From an uncultured Ruminococcus sp. (GTDB lineage: Bacteria; Bacillota; Clostridia; Oscillospirales; Ruminococcaceae), in contig UPZA01000001.1 of the NCBI GenBank assembly GCA_900538575.1, forward strand, positions 62,001-126,000: 64,000 nucleotides of DNA. Direction: 5' to 3'. The translations under genes were made by a program, and so were the position numbers. Numbering within the stretch: position 1 is the first letter of the stretch; each line of letters opens with the position of its first letter. The notes under the pieces were generated by a model that saw nothing but the letters and a program-made list of their open reading frames with translations, ran no database searches and was not told where the DNA came from. Positions 32,960 through 42,289 of this stretch are shown here, piece after piece.

Positions 32960-33038
32960 ATAAAAAGGAACGCTTTTAAAGTGAAGTAGTATACTAACTA
33001 TTGACTGCTTCGCTTTTAATGCGTTCCTTTTTATTTAT
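32956..33038. terminator. Very long bidirectional terminator hairpin
   Basis: An 18-bp perfect inverted repeat (32956-32973 and 33021-33038) continues inward through a GTGAAGTAGT/ACTGCTTCGC pairing with G-U pairs, giving a hairpin near 30 bp. A and T runs are inside the arms. It serves the XRE gene (+) and the radical SAM gene (-); both stop codons touch it. Confidence 0.85.
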
Positions 33039-33652
33039 CAGCTTTCATATTTTCTTATTCTAAGCCTAATTCCCAGCTTGTCAGCCAGCATACGGGACGC
33101 GTTTAATTCTTCTTCGCCTATAACGTCAACAACAGTAAAAACGACATTATCAACATACTTCTTACATTCAGAAGCAAATTCCTGCATTGCATAAAACGCT
33201 TCTTCTCCAAAAGACGGTCTTGTCACCTTTATATACTCTTCCATGGTGCCTGCGTTTAAACTTATAGAAACCGTATCCACCCTTCCCTCCAGCATATGAG
33301 CCGTAGGCTTTTTATTGATAAGGTCTGACAAGCCGTTTGTATTCAGTCTTACAGGAGGACCTCCGTTTTTCTTTATAAATTCCGCCGTAAGAACAAGAAT
33401 GTCTATACGCTCGGTAGGCTCTCCGTATCCGCAGAATATTATTTCATTATACTTCTTAAAACCCGCCTTTTTCAGCGCGTCTTTAATCTCTTCCGCCGAA
33501 GGCTCATGCTCAAGCCAAAGACTGTCAGAGCCATAAGCGCCGTCGCCGTTCTGCCTTATGCAGAATGTACAGCTACAGGGACATTTATTGGTTAAATTAA
33601 CATAGAGGCTGTTACCTACCTCATAAACAATTGTCATAGCTTTTTCAGACAT
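33038..33652 (-). CDS. TatD-linked-type radical SAM protein
   Basis: 204 residues, compact for a radical SAM enzyme. The cluster motif is CPCSCTFC (C-x3-C-x2-C) at about residues 24-31, followed by CGYGEPTER (the SAM-binding GxGEP) and VRLNTNG. Length and the opening YEVGNSLYVNLTNKC resemble the TatD-linked radical SAM family, a group of unknown reaction often next to the nuclease TatD; no TatD gene is here. GGGAG lies upstream of the ATG. It is downstream of yfhO's opposite end on the same strand order, with about 100 bases between the two genes. Confidence 0.82.
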   Translation of the reverse strand: MSEKAMTIVYEVGNSLYVNLTNKCPCSCTFCIRQNGDGAYGSDSLWLEHEPSAEEIKDALKKAGFKKYNEIIFCGYGEPTERIDILVLTAEFIKKNGGPPVRLNTNGLSDLINKKPTAHMLEGRVDTVSISLNAGTMEEYIKVTRPSFGEEAFYAMQEFASECKKYVDNVVFTVVDVIGEEELNASRMLADKLGIRLRIRKYES

Positions 33653-33717
33653 CGGTTTTCTCTCCCTTCCTCCGCCGTATAACGGCAGTCTGCAAATTCC
33701 TTGTTTAAATTTAAAAT

Positions 33718-33745
33718 AGGGAACGCTTTTTAGCGCCCCCCTTAT
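33718..33745 (-). terminator. Terminator after yfhO
   Basis: Minus-strand GGGGGCGC/GCGTTCCC stem (two G-U pairs), loop TAAAAA, then TATTTT. Confidence 0.65.
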
Positions 33746-33748
33746 TTA

Positions 33749-36619
33749 TTATTTTTTCTTTTTATTTCCGGATTTTTTACTCTTTGTTTCAGCCATATCC
33801 TGTGAACGGTACCTTGCAATCAGAATTTTATTGTTTCTTTTGTCATATCTGTAAATAAATACAATACATACGATTCCGATTATCAAAGTTATTATTCCGA
33901 AAGTTAATCCCGGCGGAGTATAAGTCATAACCACGGTATGCTCGCCCGGTGCAAGCTTAATTCCTATAAGAGCCTCGGCAACCTCAATATATTCGGTTTT
34001 CTTGCCGTCGACCTTAACCGTCCAGCCCGGCTCATAAGGAATGCTTGTCATCATTATCTGACCTTCGCCGGCTGTAATTGTTCCTTCAATCCGTCGGCCG
34101 CCGGCCTCTGTAATATTCCACTGATTCTGCTTCAAGGTATTTATAGAATCGGCGAAAAGCTCCTCGTCAAATTCATAAAAGAAAAAGTCCTTTACTATTG
34201 TATACTCATTTGCTACAGTCATACGTAGATTTATAACGGATCCGGGCTCGAAGGTTCCAAGCTCAAGAGTATGATAATCATGATTTTCAAAATAGGTGCC
34301 GACAAATTCATGATCTGTATACATTCCGTTTTCATCCTGTGTTTGACTTAACCACAAGTTTACAGCTTTCTGATTTTCAGTCTTAAAAAATATATAAATA
34401 GGCTTATCAGACGGTACCGTTATAAACATATCCACAGTAGGATCGCCGCTTTCAGCCGCCGTATACATCGTCTGATTTCCGTAAGGAGAAGTCGTTACAT
34501 TATTAAGAACAAAATCTTCCGGATTGACTTCTATCCTCTTAAAATATTCATTGAATGAATTGAACTGTCCGGTCGTCAGATCAATATCCGTATTTCCTGA
34601 TAAGGTACTGAGCAATATATTCTGGCTGTTGAAAGTATTATCATTTCCGAACCTTTGAATATTCGTTATTGATTCGTCCGCCATATATCCGATTGAAAGA
34701 GCATATGGATTTTCATAAACATCAATTATTCTTTCCTTATCGCTTTCATCAGTATACTCATAGGAAAACACCTGATTATATGCTGAATTAACCAACCGCT
34801 TATAGTTTTCAGTTCCAACGTCAGCCTTATTATTTCTGTCCATTGCATATTTTATGCCAAGCAGGGAATCCGTTATAGGGGTAGCTCCGTCGTATCTTGA
34901 ATAGTACGTACTTGTGGAATATCCCATCGCCTCCAGGAATTTAAGAAGCTTAGCGTTCATTACAGAGCTTGAATGACTGACGCCTCTGAGTCCTAAAGCC
35001 GCGTTGTCGTTAATCATTCTGTGAAAGGTTTTTTCCGCACGGTAGAAGCTATCGTCATAATCATAAAGCTTCTGAGTAACCTCTCTTCCGTTGTCGATAA
35101 AATTATACCATGTGGAACGTTCGGAATAACTTATTTCCTTGTCCTCGGCTTTTAACGTGTCGACGCAGTTATACAAAAGCTCGCCTCCGGACACGGCAAG
35201 TATCATTACAGGCACTGCAACCGCAAGCGCTTTTTCCTTTTTTCTTGCTATGAAAATGAAAGCGCAGTAAACCGCCGACAGCGCGATACATATCCAAATA
35301 TCCCTCGAAGCTATATGCTCTATATTTCTCGATTCGGTTATCAGCAGAAAAGCTGTTATTCCGGCAAGGGTACCGCCTATAGCCGTAAGCTTTATACCCT
35401 TTAAGCTTTTAAAGGTCTCTGCCGCCATACAGAGCAACACAAACGAAAACGTAAACGAATACCTGAACGGAAGCCAGTTAGGCATCTGGAAGCCATGCCA
35501 AACCATATCTACAGGTCTTATATACATACAGAAGAACAGAACGCCCGCAAGCAGCGCATAGCCTGCCTTTTTTAAAGTTTTTATTTCCTTGTTCAAAAAG
35601 AAAAGCGGAACAAGAACAACTGTAAGAAGACCGCAGTAAATTTCCGGAAGCCCCTGTACGTTAACGGAATCATACTGAGCCGCCATAAGCTGCGGGAAGA
35701 AATCCAGCGGCGAAAACTGAGTGGCATAACTGAAATCAGGCTGGGTAAAATCAAATTTACCAAGCTTTAAAGCATTATAAACGGGCAAAAGCATAAACGC
35801 TGCACATGCAAGCGCTACAACTGCGGACAGAGCAAACCTCAGAAACGACTGCCAGATTTCATATAGGCGATTTTTTTTGCCTGCATTGGCGCATCCGAAT
35901 ATAGTGTAATACAGATAATACAAAAACGTAAAAATACATATCATATATCCGATATAAAAGTTGGCTACAAGCATTATGGCAAGCGGAATAATAAAATTTA
36001 TTTTTCTTCCGTCATCAACGAGATATTCCACACCGAGAATTATAAGGGGAAGAAAAATCAATCCGTCTATCCACATAGGATCAATAAGCTGTATAACCGC
36101 ATAAGCGCAGAGGGAATAAAGTGATGAAAACACCAGAGAATGCAGCGGAGAAAGCTTTTTTGACTTCTGCATAAAATAACAGAAGGTAACCGCCGCAGAC
36201 CCGAGCTTAACAAGCTGCATTATCATAAGGCTGCCCAAAAGCATAGTCCTTGGCAGAAGCATAACTATAAGAGTGAAGGGACTTGCGAGATAATATCCTA
36301 TGACGCCTGCGAATCCTCCGGAGAGATTTCTGGACCAATTATATAAAATACTTTTGTCGCCGCTCCAAAAGGCGTCTCTCAGGGCTTCAAAATAATATAC
36401 ATACTGACCGTTTAAATCAAGCACCAGAACCGACTGATCGCCGAAAGGATAAACTCTAAATATAACGTATGCGGCGTACATTATTACGACCGGTATAAAA
36501 AATGCGATAAAATAAATTTTGTTTTTGAAAGCCCAGTCGCGCAGAAAAATAAGAAAACCCTTGAATCTGCCGCTTTCCGACTTCTGCGCCCGAAGCCTCA
36601 TCTCTGATGAATCAGACAT
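33749..36619 (-). CDS. YfhO-family membrane protein
   Basis: 956 residues with about twelve hydrophobic segments in the first 490 residues, an extracellular beta-rich part (about 500-900), a last helix (FGIITLIIGIVCIVFIY) and a basic tail ending KKSGNKKKK. The loop FGDQSVLVLDLNGQYVYYFE (about 74-93) and the YEPGWTVKVDGKKTEY segment near the end are family marks. YfhO proteins resemble GT-C glycosyltransferases and are tied to glycosylation of lipoteichoic acid or other wall polymers. It has its own promoter. It starts at ATG with AGGAGG upstream. Confidence 0.9.
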   Translation of the reverse strand: MSDSSEMRLRAQKSESGRFKGFLIFLRDWAFKNKIYFIAFFIPVVIMYAAYVIFRVYPFGDQSVLVLDLNGQYVYYFEALRDAFWSGDKSILYNWSRNLSGGFAGVIGYYLASPFTLIVMLLPRTMLLGSLMIMQLVKLGSAAVTFCYFMQKSKKLSPLHSLVFSSLYSLCAYAVIQLIDPMWIDGLIFLPLIILGVEYLVDDGRKINFIIPLAIMLVANFYIGYMICIFTFLYYLYYTIFGCANAGKKNRLYEIWQSFLRFALSAVVALACAAFMLLPVYNALKLGKFDFTQPDFSYATQFSPLDFFPQLMAAQYDSVNVQGLPEIYCGLLTVVLVPLFFLNKEIKTLKKAGYALLAGVLFFCMYIRPVDMVWHGFQMPNWLPFRYSFTFSFVLLCMAAETFKSLKGIKLTAIGGTLAGITAFLLITESRNIEHIASRDIWICIALSAVYCAFIFIARKKEKALAVAVPVMILAVSGGELLYNCVDTLKAEDKEISYSERSTWYNFIDNGREVTQKLYDYDDSFYRAEKTFHRMINDNAALGLRGVSHSSSVMNAKLLKFLEAMGYSTSTYYSRYDGATPITDSLLGIKYAMDRNNKADVGTENYKRLVNSAYNQVFSYEYTDESDKERIIDVYENPYALSIGYMADESITNIQRFGNDNTFNSQNILLSTLSGNTDIDLTTGQFNSFNEYFKRIEVNPEDFVLNNVTTSPYGNQTMYTAAESGDPTVDMFITVPSDKPIYIFFKTENQKAVNLWLSQTQDENGMYTDHEFVGTYFENHDYHTLELGTFEPGSVINLRMTVANEYTIVKDFFFYEFDEELFADSINTLKQNQWNITEAGGRRIEGTITAGEGQIMMTSIPYEPGWTVKVDGKKTEYIEVAEALIGIKLAPGEHTVVMTYTPPGLTFGIITLIIGIVCIVFIYRYDKRNNKILIARYRSQDMAETKSKKSGNKKKK

Positions 36620-36676
36620 TTTTATCCTCCTGAATTTTATTTCGGCATATCTGCGCCGATTTCATAAGCAATTAAC

Positions 36677-36705
36677 ATTATACAATATTTCTGCCGATTT
36701 TACAA
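36677..36705 (-). promoter_or_regulatory. Promoter of yfhO
   Basis: Minus-strand TTGTAA (36700-36705) and TATAAT (36677-36682), 17-bp spacer. Confidence 0.78.
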
Positions 36706-36744
36706 TAGTTTAGATCGAATTTTAACAAAATAAAGAACTATTAC

Positions 36745-37380
36745 TTAATAAATATATTTAAAAAGTCCCAGTATTATAAGTATAGCGCCGGAAAGCCACG
36801 AAAGACGCGGCTTTTTGCAGGCCGCCTTCTGACCGAAAAAACTGCCTGCCACAATAGAAGCCAATCCCACAGCAAGGCTTATCAGGGCTATTCTTATTAT
36901 ATTGGCGCCGCCAAGTCCGGCTCCGAAGCCGCTTGCAAGGGAGTCTGCCGAAAGGGCTAAAGCCAGTGTTACCGCCTCCTTAGCGGACAGCGTTTTGGAA
37001 CTGTCGCAGTCCGCTTTAGTTTCGTCGAGATAAACGCAAATTACAAAGTCTATATTGAAAAAACTAAATTTCAGCCCTCCCTCCCCCTGACGCTTGCGAA
37101 GGGCGTTTTTAAGCATATTCTGAAAAAGCGAAACGGTCCCCATAACGGTAAGCAGCCCCGCGCCCGCCGCACGGCAAAGCCTATCGGGTATCATTCCTCC
37201 GAGAAGAGAGGAAAGTATTATTGAAGCAGTTAGAATAAGCGAGCATATAAAGCTTATAATAAACGCGGAATACGCCGGAATCCTGATCCTTCCGGCTCCG
37301 TAAGAAAAGGCCGCTATCAGCGCGTCTACCGAAACGGCTGATACAAGCATCAGATCCTGTATTAAACTATGTACGTCCAT
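36745..37380 (-). CDS. ytaF: Sporulation membrane protein YtaF (MntP-like)
   Basis: 211 residues from the ATG at 37378-37380; the frame opens five codons earlier, but those codons contain the ribosome binding site AAAGGAG. Six hydrophobic helices in two similar halves, each opening with an Asp-containing motif (VSVDALIAAFSYGA and LSADSLASGFGAGLGG), the arrangement of MntP/YtaF-type transporters. A hydrophilic loop with Lys and Asp runs in the middle. YtaF is linked to sporulation; its substrate is unknown. It is divergent from birA. Confidence 0.88.
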   Translation of the reverse strand: MDVHSLIQDLMLVSAVSVDALIAAFSYGAGRIRIPAYSAFIISFICSLILTASIILSSLLGGMIPDRLCRAAGAGLLTVMGTVSLFQNMLKNALRKRQGEGGLKFSFFNIDFVICVYLDETKADCDSSKTLSAKEAVTLALALSADSLASGFGAGLGGANIIRIALISLAVGLASIVAGSFFGQKAACKKPRLSWLSGAILIILGLFKYIY

Positions 37381-37407
37381 TGCCGCTCCTTTCATTTTAT
37401 GACATAC

Positions 37408-37436
37408 TTGTTATTCTTATTTTTTTGTGCTATATT
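37408..37436 (+). promoter_or_regulatory. Promoter of birA
   Basis: TTGTTA (37408-37413) and TATATT (37431-37436), 17-bp spacer, about 70 bases before the birA start. Confidence 0.65.
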
Positions 37437-37507
37437 AATGTATGCGGAAAAAACAAATCGGTGCGCATTGCTTAAAGCGCGCAAAAACAAGAAACGGAGA
37501 TTTTTAT

Positions 37508-38482
37508 ATGACAACTAAGAATAACGTACTTTTAGCTCTGCTCGACTGTAAAGATCACCTTTCAGGAGGAGAGCTTGCTGAAAAGCTCGGAGTTTCGAGA
37601 AACGCGGTATGGAAATCAGTCAAGGCTCTTCAGGCGGAAGGATTTGATATAAAGGCAGTCCCAAACAGAGGATATTTTCTGAATTCAAGCGTTTCCGTAT
37701 TAAATGAAACCGTTATAAGAAAGTATCTTCCTAAAGGAGATAACCGAAAAATTTTTATTTTCGATTCAATAGATTCAACCAATAATTATGCAAAATACCT
37801 CGCCGCCTCCGGCGCGGAGAACGGCGCTCTCGTAACAGCAGAAACTCAAACTGCCGGAAAGGGAAGAATGGGAAGAAGCTTCTACTCGCCGTCAGGCGGA
37901 AGTATTTATATGAGCGTAGTGCTGCGTCCGCAAACAGACATGGAATCAAGCCAGCTTATAACCTCATGTATTGCCGTAGCGACGGCAGAAGCGATTGACC
38001 GCGTTTGCTCTACGGACGTTAAGATAAAATGGGTAAACGATCTTTTTCTCGGAGAAAAAAAAATATGCGGCATTTTGACGGAAGCGTCGCTCAATTTTGA
38101 AAACGGCAGACTTGATTATGCGGTTGCAGGAATCGGTATAAATTTAAAAAGCGTCAAAAATTCGTTTTCGCAGCAGCTTTCAGAAATAGCCACTTCAATC
38201 GAGGACGAAACCGGAAATATCCCCGACAGATGCCGTCTTATAGCAGAAATACTTAAAAATATTGATTTATATATGTCCAATATGGAAAAACGTAATTTTC
38301 TTAATGAATACCGCAGACGCTCGTTTATTTTAGGAAAACGGATTGCAGTGTCAAAATTCAATTCAGAACGCATGGCGACTGCAATAGGAATAAGCGACAA
38401 TGCCGGTCTGATTGTAAGATATGACGACGGCAATGAGGAAACCCTTCATTCCGGAGAAGCAAGAATTATAAGGCAAAGGTAA
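37508..38482 (+). CDS. birA: Biotin-protein ligase and biotin repressor BirA
   Basis: 324 residues from the ATG at 37508 with GGAG upstream; a frame opening at 37442 adds 22 unlikely residues. The N-terminal winged helix (about 5-65: LSGGELAEKLGVSRNAVWKSV) is of the regulatory type. The ligase domain has SIDSTNNYAK, ETQTAGKGRMGRSFYSPSGG (biotinyl-AMP loop) and KWVNDLFLGEKKICGILTE. It attaches biotin to carboxylase carriers and represses biotin genes when it is bound to biotinyl-AMP. None of its targets is in the window. Confidence 0.96.
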   Translation: MTTKNNVLLALLDCKDHLSGGELAEKLGVSRNAVWKSVKALQAEGFDIKAVPNRGYFLNSSVSVLNETVIRKYLPKGDNRKIFIFDSIDSTNNYAKYLAASGAENGALVTAETQTAGKGRMGRSFYSPSGGSIYMSVVLRPQTDMESSQLITSCIAVATAEAIDRVCSTDVKIKWVNDLFLGEKKICGILTEASLNFENGRLDYAVAGIGINLKSVKNSFSQQLSEIATSIEDETGNIPDRCRLIAEILKNIDLYMSNMEKRNFLNEYRRRSFILGKRIAVSKFNSERMATAIGISDNAGLIVRYDDGNEETLHSGEARIIRQR

Positions 38483-38549
38483 AAATGCTCATAAAACATA
38501 CTTGTTTTTAGCCGCGTTTTGTTTAACTATACAAAAATGAATAATTCTC

Positions 38550-38578
38550 TTGACTTTCGTCTATAATAGTGATAAATT
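38550..38578 (+). promoter_or_regulatory. Likely promoter of the hrcA-dnaK operon
   Basis: TTGACT (38550-38555) with TAAATT (38573-38578) at 17 bp; a TATAAT at 38562-38567 lies too close to that -35 and has no good partner. The CIRCE element starts five bases downstream. Confidence 0.55.
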
Positions 38579-38582
38579 ATAT

Positions 38583-38609
38583 TTAGCACTCATAGACATC
38601 GAGTGCTAA
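38583..38609. promoter_or_regulatory. CIRCE operator of the hrcA-dnaK operon
   Basis: Perfect TTAGCACTC-N9-GAGTGCTAA, the HrcA binding site. It lies between the promoter and hrcA, so HrcA represses its own operon. Confidence 0.98.
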
Positions 38610-38652
38610 CACTCATAAATAACATCTGCCAGCAGTAAAGGAGGAAGGAGTA

Positions 38653-39693
38653 GTGGATGACAGAAAGCTTAAAATATTAGCCGCTGTCATTGACGAGTAT
38701 GTTATGACGGGAGAACCGGTAGGTTCAAAAGCGATAGCATCACTTCCGGATATTACAGTTTCTGCTGCAACAGTAAGAAACGATATGGCAGTGTTGGAAC
38801 AGATGGGATATCTTGAACAGCCGCATACGTCGGCAGGCCGTATCCCAACGTTCAGCGGCTACAGGCTTTATATCGACAAAATAATGAAATGCAATTCGCT
38901 CCCGGAGGACGAAAAAAGGCGTTTGGACTGCATGCTTGAGGAAAAGGGCGCTTTGACCGAGGAACTGATAATCGAAAGCGCTACGACTGCTCTTGCAGAG
39001 CTTACAAAATGCGCGGCGGTCGCCGCAAATTCCGCTCCTAAGTTTTCAGTGATTTCTAAGGTGGAAATAATACCCACCGGAAAAAGACTATATGTCATTT
39101 TATTGATAACCTCCAACGGAAGCATTAAAAACAAGGCATGCAGGCTTGAATTTGATCTTACAAATGAACAGCTTGAGTTTCTGACGAATTACATTGAAGA
39201 AAATCTTATGGGGGTTTCAGTTTCAGAGCTTTCTGACGAAATGCTTGCAAAGCTTGTCGAAGCGCTCGGAACCTACATGCTGACGCTGTCCCCTCTGGTT
39301 GAGGGAATATACGAGCTTTCAAAAGATCTTCTCCATAAGGAACTGACGGTTAGCGGAACAAAAAACCTTCTTTCCTGCGACGAGCTTAACACAATGGAAA
39401 TTGTAAAGTTTATGGACCATCATGAGGAACTTGAAAGTTTGCTTAATGAATCATTCAACGGAATACACGTTATGTTCAGCCAGGAAAGCGACGGATTTGT
39501 AATAGGCAATTCAAGCATGATAGTGTCCAATTATCAGAAGGGCGACAAAACAGCCGGAGCTCTCGGCGTTATAGGTCCAATGAGACTTGATTACGCAAAG
39601 ATAATACCTTATATAGAATATTTTACACAGAAAATTTCCGATCTTATTTCAGAGGATACGGAAACCGACGGAAAGGAAGACGAAGATGAGTGA
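38653..39693 (+). CDS. hrcA: Heat-inducible repressor HrcA (GTG start)
   Basis: 346 residues, starting at GTG after GGAAGGAG. HrcA binds CIRCE and is released on heat stress when GroEL is occupied. The winged helix covers about residues 1-75 (EPVGSKAI, SAATVRNDMAVLEQMGYLEQ, HTSAGRIPT); the rest is the GAF-like dimerisation domain. The gene heads hrcA-grpE-dnaK-dnaJ and overlaps grpE by eight bases. Both CIRCE sites in the window are its predicted targets. Confidence 0.97.
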   Translation: MDDRKLKILAAVIDEYVMTGEPVGSKAIASLPDITVSAATVRNDMAVLEQMGYLEQPHTSAGRIPTFSGYRLYIDKIMKCNSLPEDEKRRLDCMLEEKGALTEELIIESATTALAELTKCAAVAANSAPKFSVISKVEIIPTGKRLYVILLITSNGSIKNKACRLEFDLTNEQLEFLTNYIEENLMGVSVSELSDEMLAKLVEALGTYMLTLSPLVEGIYELSKDLLHKELTVSGTKNLLSCDELNTMEIVKFMDHHEELESLLNESFNGIHVMFSQESDGFVIGNSSMIVSNYQKGDKTAGALGVIGPMRLDYAKIIPYIEYFTQKISDLISEDTETDGKEDEDE

Positions 39694-40243
39694 AGAAAAG
39701 CATAAGGATAAAAATAAAAAGGAACCGGCTAAGGATATGGAAATAGATATACCGGTCGGCTCCGGAGACGCCGAAAAAATGAAACAGGAAATAGAAGAGC
39801 TTAAGGAAAAAATCGAGGAAAATGAAAAAAAGCTCGGCGAATGCGACGACAAATATCTACGTCTTTGCGCTGAATACGACAACTACAGAAAGCGCACGTC
39901 AAAGGAAAAGCTTGAAATATTCAGCGATTCGACAATAAAATGCGTGGCGGAATTTCTTCCGGTGCTTGACAGCTTTGAAAGAGCCATTGAAGCCGAATGT
40001 ACGGACGAATCCTTTAAAAACGGCATGAAAATGATCTATAATCAGTTTATAGAATCTCTTGATAAAATAGGAGTTAAGGAAATGGAGGCGCTTGGAAATG
40101 AATTCAATCCTAATCTTCACAACGCTATCAAACAGACAGAGGACGAAAACTTCGGCGACAACATAGTATGCGAGGTTTTCCAAAAGGGCTACATGCTTAA
40201 CGACAAGGTTATCCGTCATGCGGTTGTGGCGGTTGCAAACTGA
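39686..40243 (+). CDS. grpE: Nucleotide exchange factor GrpE
   Basis: 185 residues. The acidic/basic N-terminus and a long coiled coil (about 28-60) precede the core (AEYDNYRKRTSKEK, FLPVLDSFERAIEA, and NPNLHNAI), ending in the beta domain with the VIRHAVVAVAN terminus. It releases ADP from DnaK. It overlaps the hrcA stop and stands 30 bases before dnaK. Confidence 0.97.
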   Translation: MSEEKHKDKNKKEPAKDMEIDIPVGSGDAEKMKQEIEELKEKIEENEKKLGECDDKYLRLCAEYDNYRKRTSKEKLEIFSDSTIKCVAEFLPVLDSFERAIEAECTDESFKNGMKMIYNQFIESLDKIGVKEMEALGNEFNPNLHNAIKQTEDENFGDNIVCEVFQKGYMLNDKVIRHAVVAVAN

Positions 40244-40273
40244 TTAAAGGGTATACAGAAAGGAAGATTTATT

Positions 40274-42109
40274 ATGGGAAAAATTATAGGTATTGACTTA
40301 GGCACTACAAATTCATGCGTAGCTGTAATGGAAGGCGGAAACGCCGTTGTAATCCCTAATTCCGAAGGTGCAAGAACTACTCCGTCGGTAGTAGCGTTCT
40401 CAAAAACAGGTGAAAGACTTATAGGTCAGGTAGCAAAGCGTCAGGCTGTAACAAACCCGGAAAAAACAGTCATCTCAATCAAACGCCATATGGGTTCTGA
40501 CCATAAGGTTGATATTGACGGCAAATCATACACGCCTCAGGAAATTTCGGCTATGATACTTCAGAAGCTTAAATCTGACGCCGAGGCTTATCTTGGCGAA
40601 AAAGTAACGGAGGCCGTTATAACCGTTCCCGCATATTTTACGGACTCCCAGCGTCAGGCTACTAAAGACGCCGGTCAGATTGCCGGTCTTACCGTTAAGA
40701 GAATTATTAACGAGCCTACCGCAGCGGCTCTTTCCTATGGAATAGACAAGGAAGAGGATCAGAAGATAATGGTTTACGACCTCGGCGGCGGTACATTCGA
40801 CGTATCTATCATTGAAATGGGAGACGGCGTAACGGAAGTACTTGCAACTGCCGGAAACAACCACCTCGGCGGCGACGATTTCGACCAGAGAATTATAGAT
40901 TGGATGACCTCGGAATTTAAGAAGGCTGAGGGAATAGATCTTTCAAACGATAAAATGGCTATGCAGAGATTGAAGGAAGCGGCAGAAAAGGCTAAAATAG
41001 AGCTTTCGTCTACTCCTACCTCACAGATTAATCTACCGTTTATTACAGCCGACGCAACAGGTCCAAAGCATCTTGACCTGACTTTGACGCAGGCTAAATT
41101 CAATGAGCTGACCGCTGATCTTGTTCAGGCTACAATGGGACCGGTAAAGCAGGCTCTCTCTGACAGCGGACTATCAGCCAGCGAGCTGCATAAGGTTCTT
41201 ATGGTCGGCGGTTCTTCAAGAATTCCGGCTGTACAGGACGCTGTTAAGAATTATATGGGCAAGGAACCGTTTAAGGGAATAAATCCTGACGAATGCGTAG
41301 CTCTCGGCGCGGCTTATCAGGGCGGCGTTCTCGGAGGCGACGTTAAAGAGGGGCTTCTTCTTCTGGACGTTACACCGCTTACACTCGGAATCGAAACCGC
41401 AGGCGGCGTAAGCACTCCTATGATCAAGAGAAATACGACTATTCCTACAAAGCAGACTCAGGTTTTCTCAACCTATGCAGATAACCAGACCGCTGTTGAC
41501 ATTAACGTACTGCAGGGCGAACGTGAATTCGCAAAGGACAATAAGCTTTTAGGTACCTTCCGTCTTGACGGTATAGCTCCGGCTCCGAGGGGAATCCCGC
41601 AGATCGAGGTTACTTTTGATATTGACGCAAACGGTATCGTTCATGTTTCGGCTAAGGATAAGGGTACTGGAAAAGAGCAGAACATTACTATTACCTCTTC
41701 TACAAACATGTCTAAGGACGATATTGACAAGGCTGTCAGAGACGCCGAAATGTTCGCCGAGGAAGATAAAAAGAAGAGAGAAGAAGTAGATACGAAGAAC
41801 AACGCTGAAAATTATGTATTCCAGTGCGAAAAGGCGCTTAAGGATTTCGGCGACAAGGTTACTTCCGAAGAAAAGGCGCCTATAGAAGCTAAGTGCGAAG
41901 CGCTTAAGGAAGCCCTGAAGGGCAGCGACACCGCCGATATAAAGGCAAAGACAGAGGAGCTCCAGAAGGCGTTCGGTGAACTTGCCGCAAAGGTTTATCA
42001 GAATGCAAGTCCTGAAGAACAGGCGGCTGCCCAGCAGGCGGCAGGCGCTGCGGCAGAAAACAATTCAGGCGACGACGGAGTAGTTGACGCAGATTATACA
42101 GAAGCATAA
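40274..42109 (+). CDS. dnaK: Chaperone DnaK (Hsp70)
   Basis: 611 residues, standard for Gram-positive DnaK. ATPase domain opening IGIDLGTTNSCVAV, with VPAYFTDSQRQATKDAG, YDLGGGTFDVS and VGGSSRIP; then the linker GDVKEGLLLLDVTPLTLGIE, and the substrate domain; the C-terminus is Ala/Gln-rich ending DDGVVDADYTEA. It folds stress-damaged proteins with DnaJ and GrpE. It is followed by a 170-base gap with three hairpins before dnaJ. Confidence 0.99.
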   Translation: MGKIIGIDLGTTNSCVAVMEGGNAVVIPNSEGARTTPSVVAFSKTGERLIGQVAKRQAVTNPEKTVISIKRHMGSDHKVDIDGKSYTPQEISAMILQKLKSDAEAYLGEKVTEAVITVPAYFTDSQRQATKDAGQIAGLTVKRIINEPTAAALSYGIDKEEDQKIMVYDLGGGTFDVSIIEMGDGVTEVLATAGNNHLGGDDFDQRIIDWMTSEFKKAEGIDLSNDKMAMQRLKEAAEKAKIELSSTPTSQINLPFITADATGPKHLDLTLTQAKFNELTADLVQATMGPVKQALSDSGLSASELHKVLMVGGSSRIPAVQDAVKNYMGKEPFKGINPDECVALGAAYQGGVLGGDVKEGLLLLDVTPLTLGIETAGGVSTPMIKRNTTIPTKQTQVFSTYADNQTAVDINVLQGEREFAKDNKLLGTFRLDGIAPAPRGIPQIEVTFDIDANGIVHVSAKDKGTGKEQNITITSSTNMSKDDIDKAVRDAEMFAEEDKKKREEVDTKNNAENYVFQCEKALKDFGDKVTSEEKAPIEAKCEALKEALKGSDTADIKAKTEELQKAFGELAAKVYQNASPEEQAAAQQAAGAAAENNSGDDGVVDADYTEA

Positions 42110-42126
42110 ATTTATTGAAACAAATA

Positions 42127-42237
42127 CTTTCAGGGCGGATAAAAAATGTCCGCCCGAAAGCTGTATATTGAGGACATTAACTAACGCCGGATTATGGCTG
42201 GTATTCCGGCAATACTGATACGGTTTCGGTCGTATCA
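42127..42237 (+). other. Three successive hairpins in the dnaK-dnaJ gap
   Basis: Hairpin 1 (42127-42160) pairs CTTTC-A-GGGCGGA with TCCGCCC-GAAAG and lacks a U-tract. Hairpin 2 (42186-42210) pairs GCCGGA/TCCGGC. Hairpin 3 (42216-42237) pairs TGATACG/CGTATCA. They may tune dnaJ expression by attenuation, RNA processing or protection of the dnaK mRNA end. Confidence 0.6.
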
Positions 42238-42289
42238 TGACAAGAATTTACCCATGGGCTTTTAAGAAGGCCGGAAAGGTGTGGTCAGA

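Noticed and set aside
38562..38567. TATAAT as the -10 of the hrcA operon
   Set aside because: No -35 at proper distance; TTGACT with TAAATT at 17 bp is the better pair, though still uncertain.
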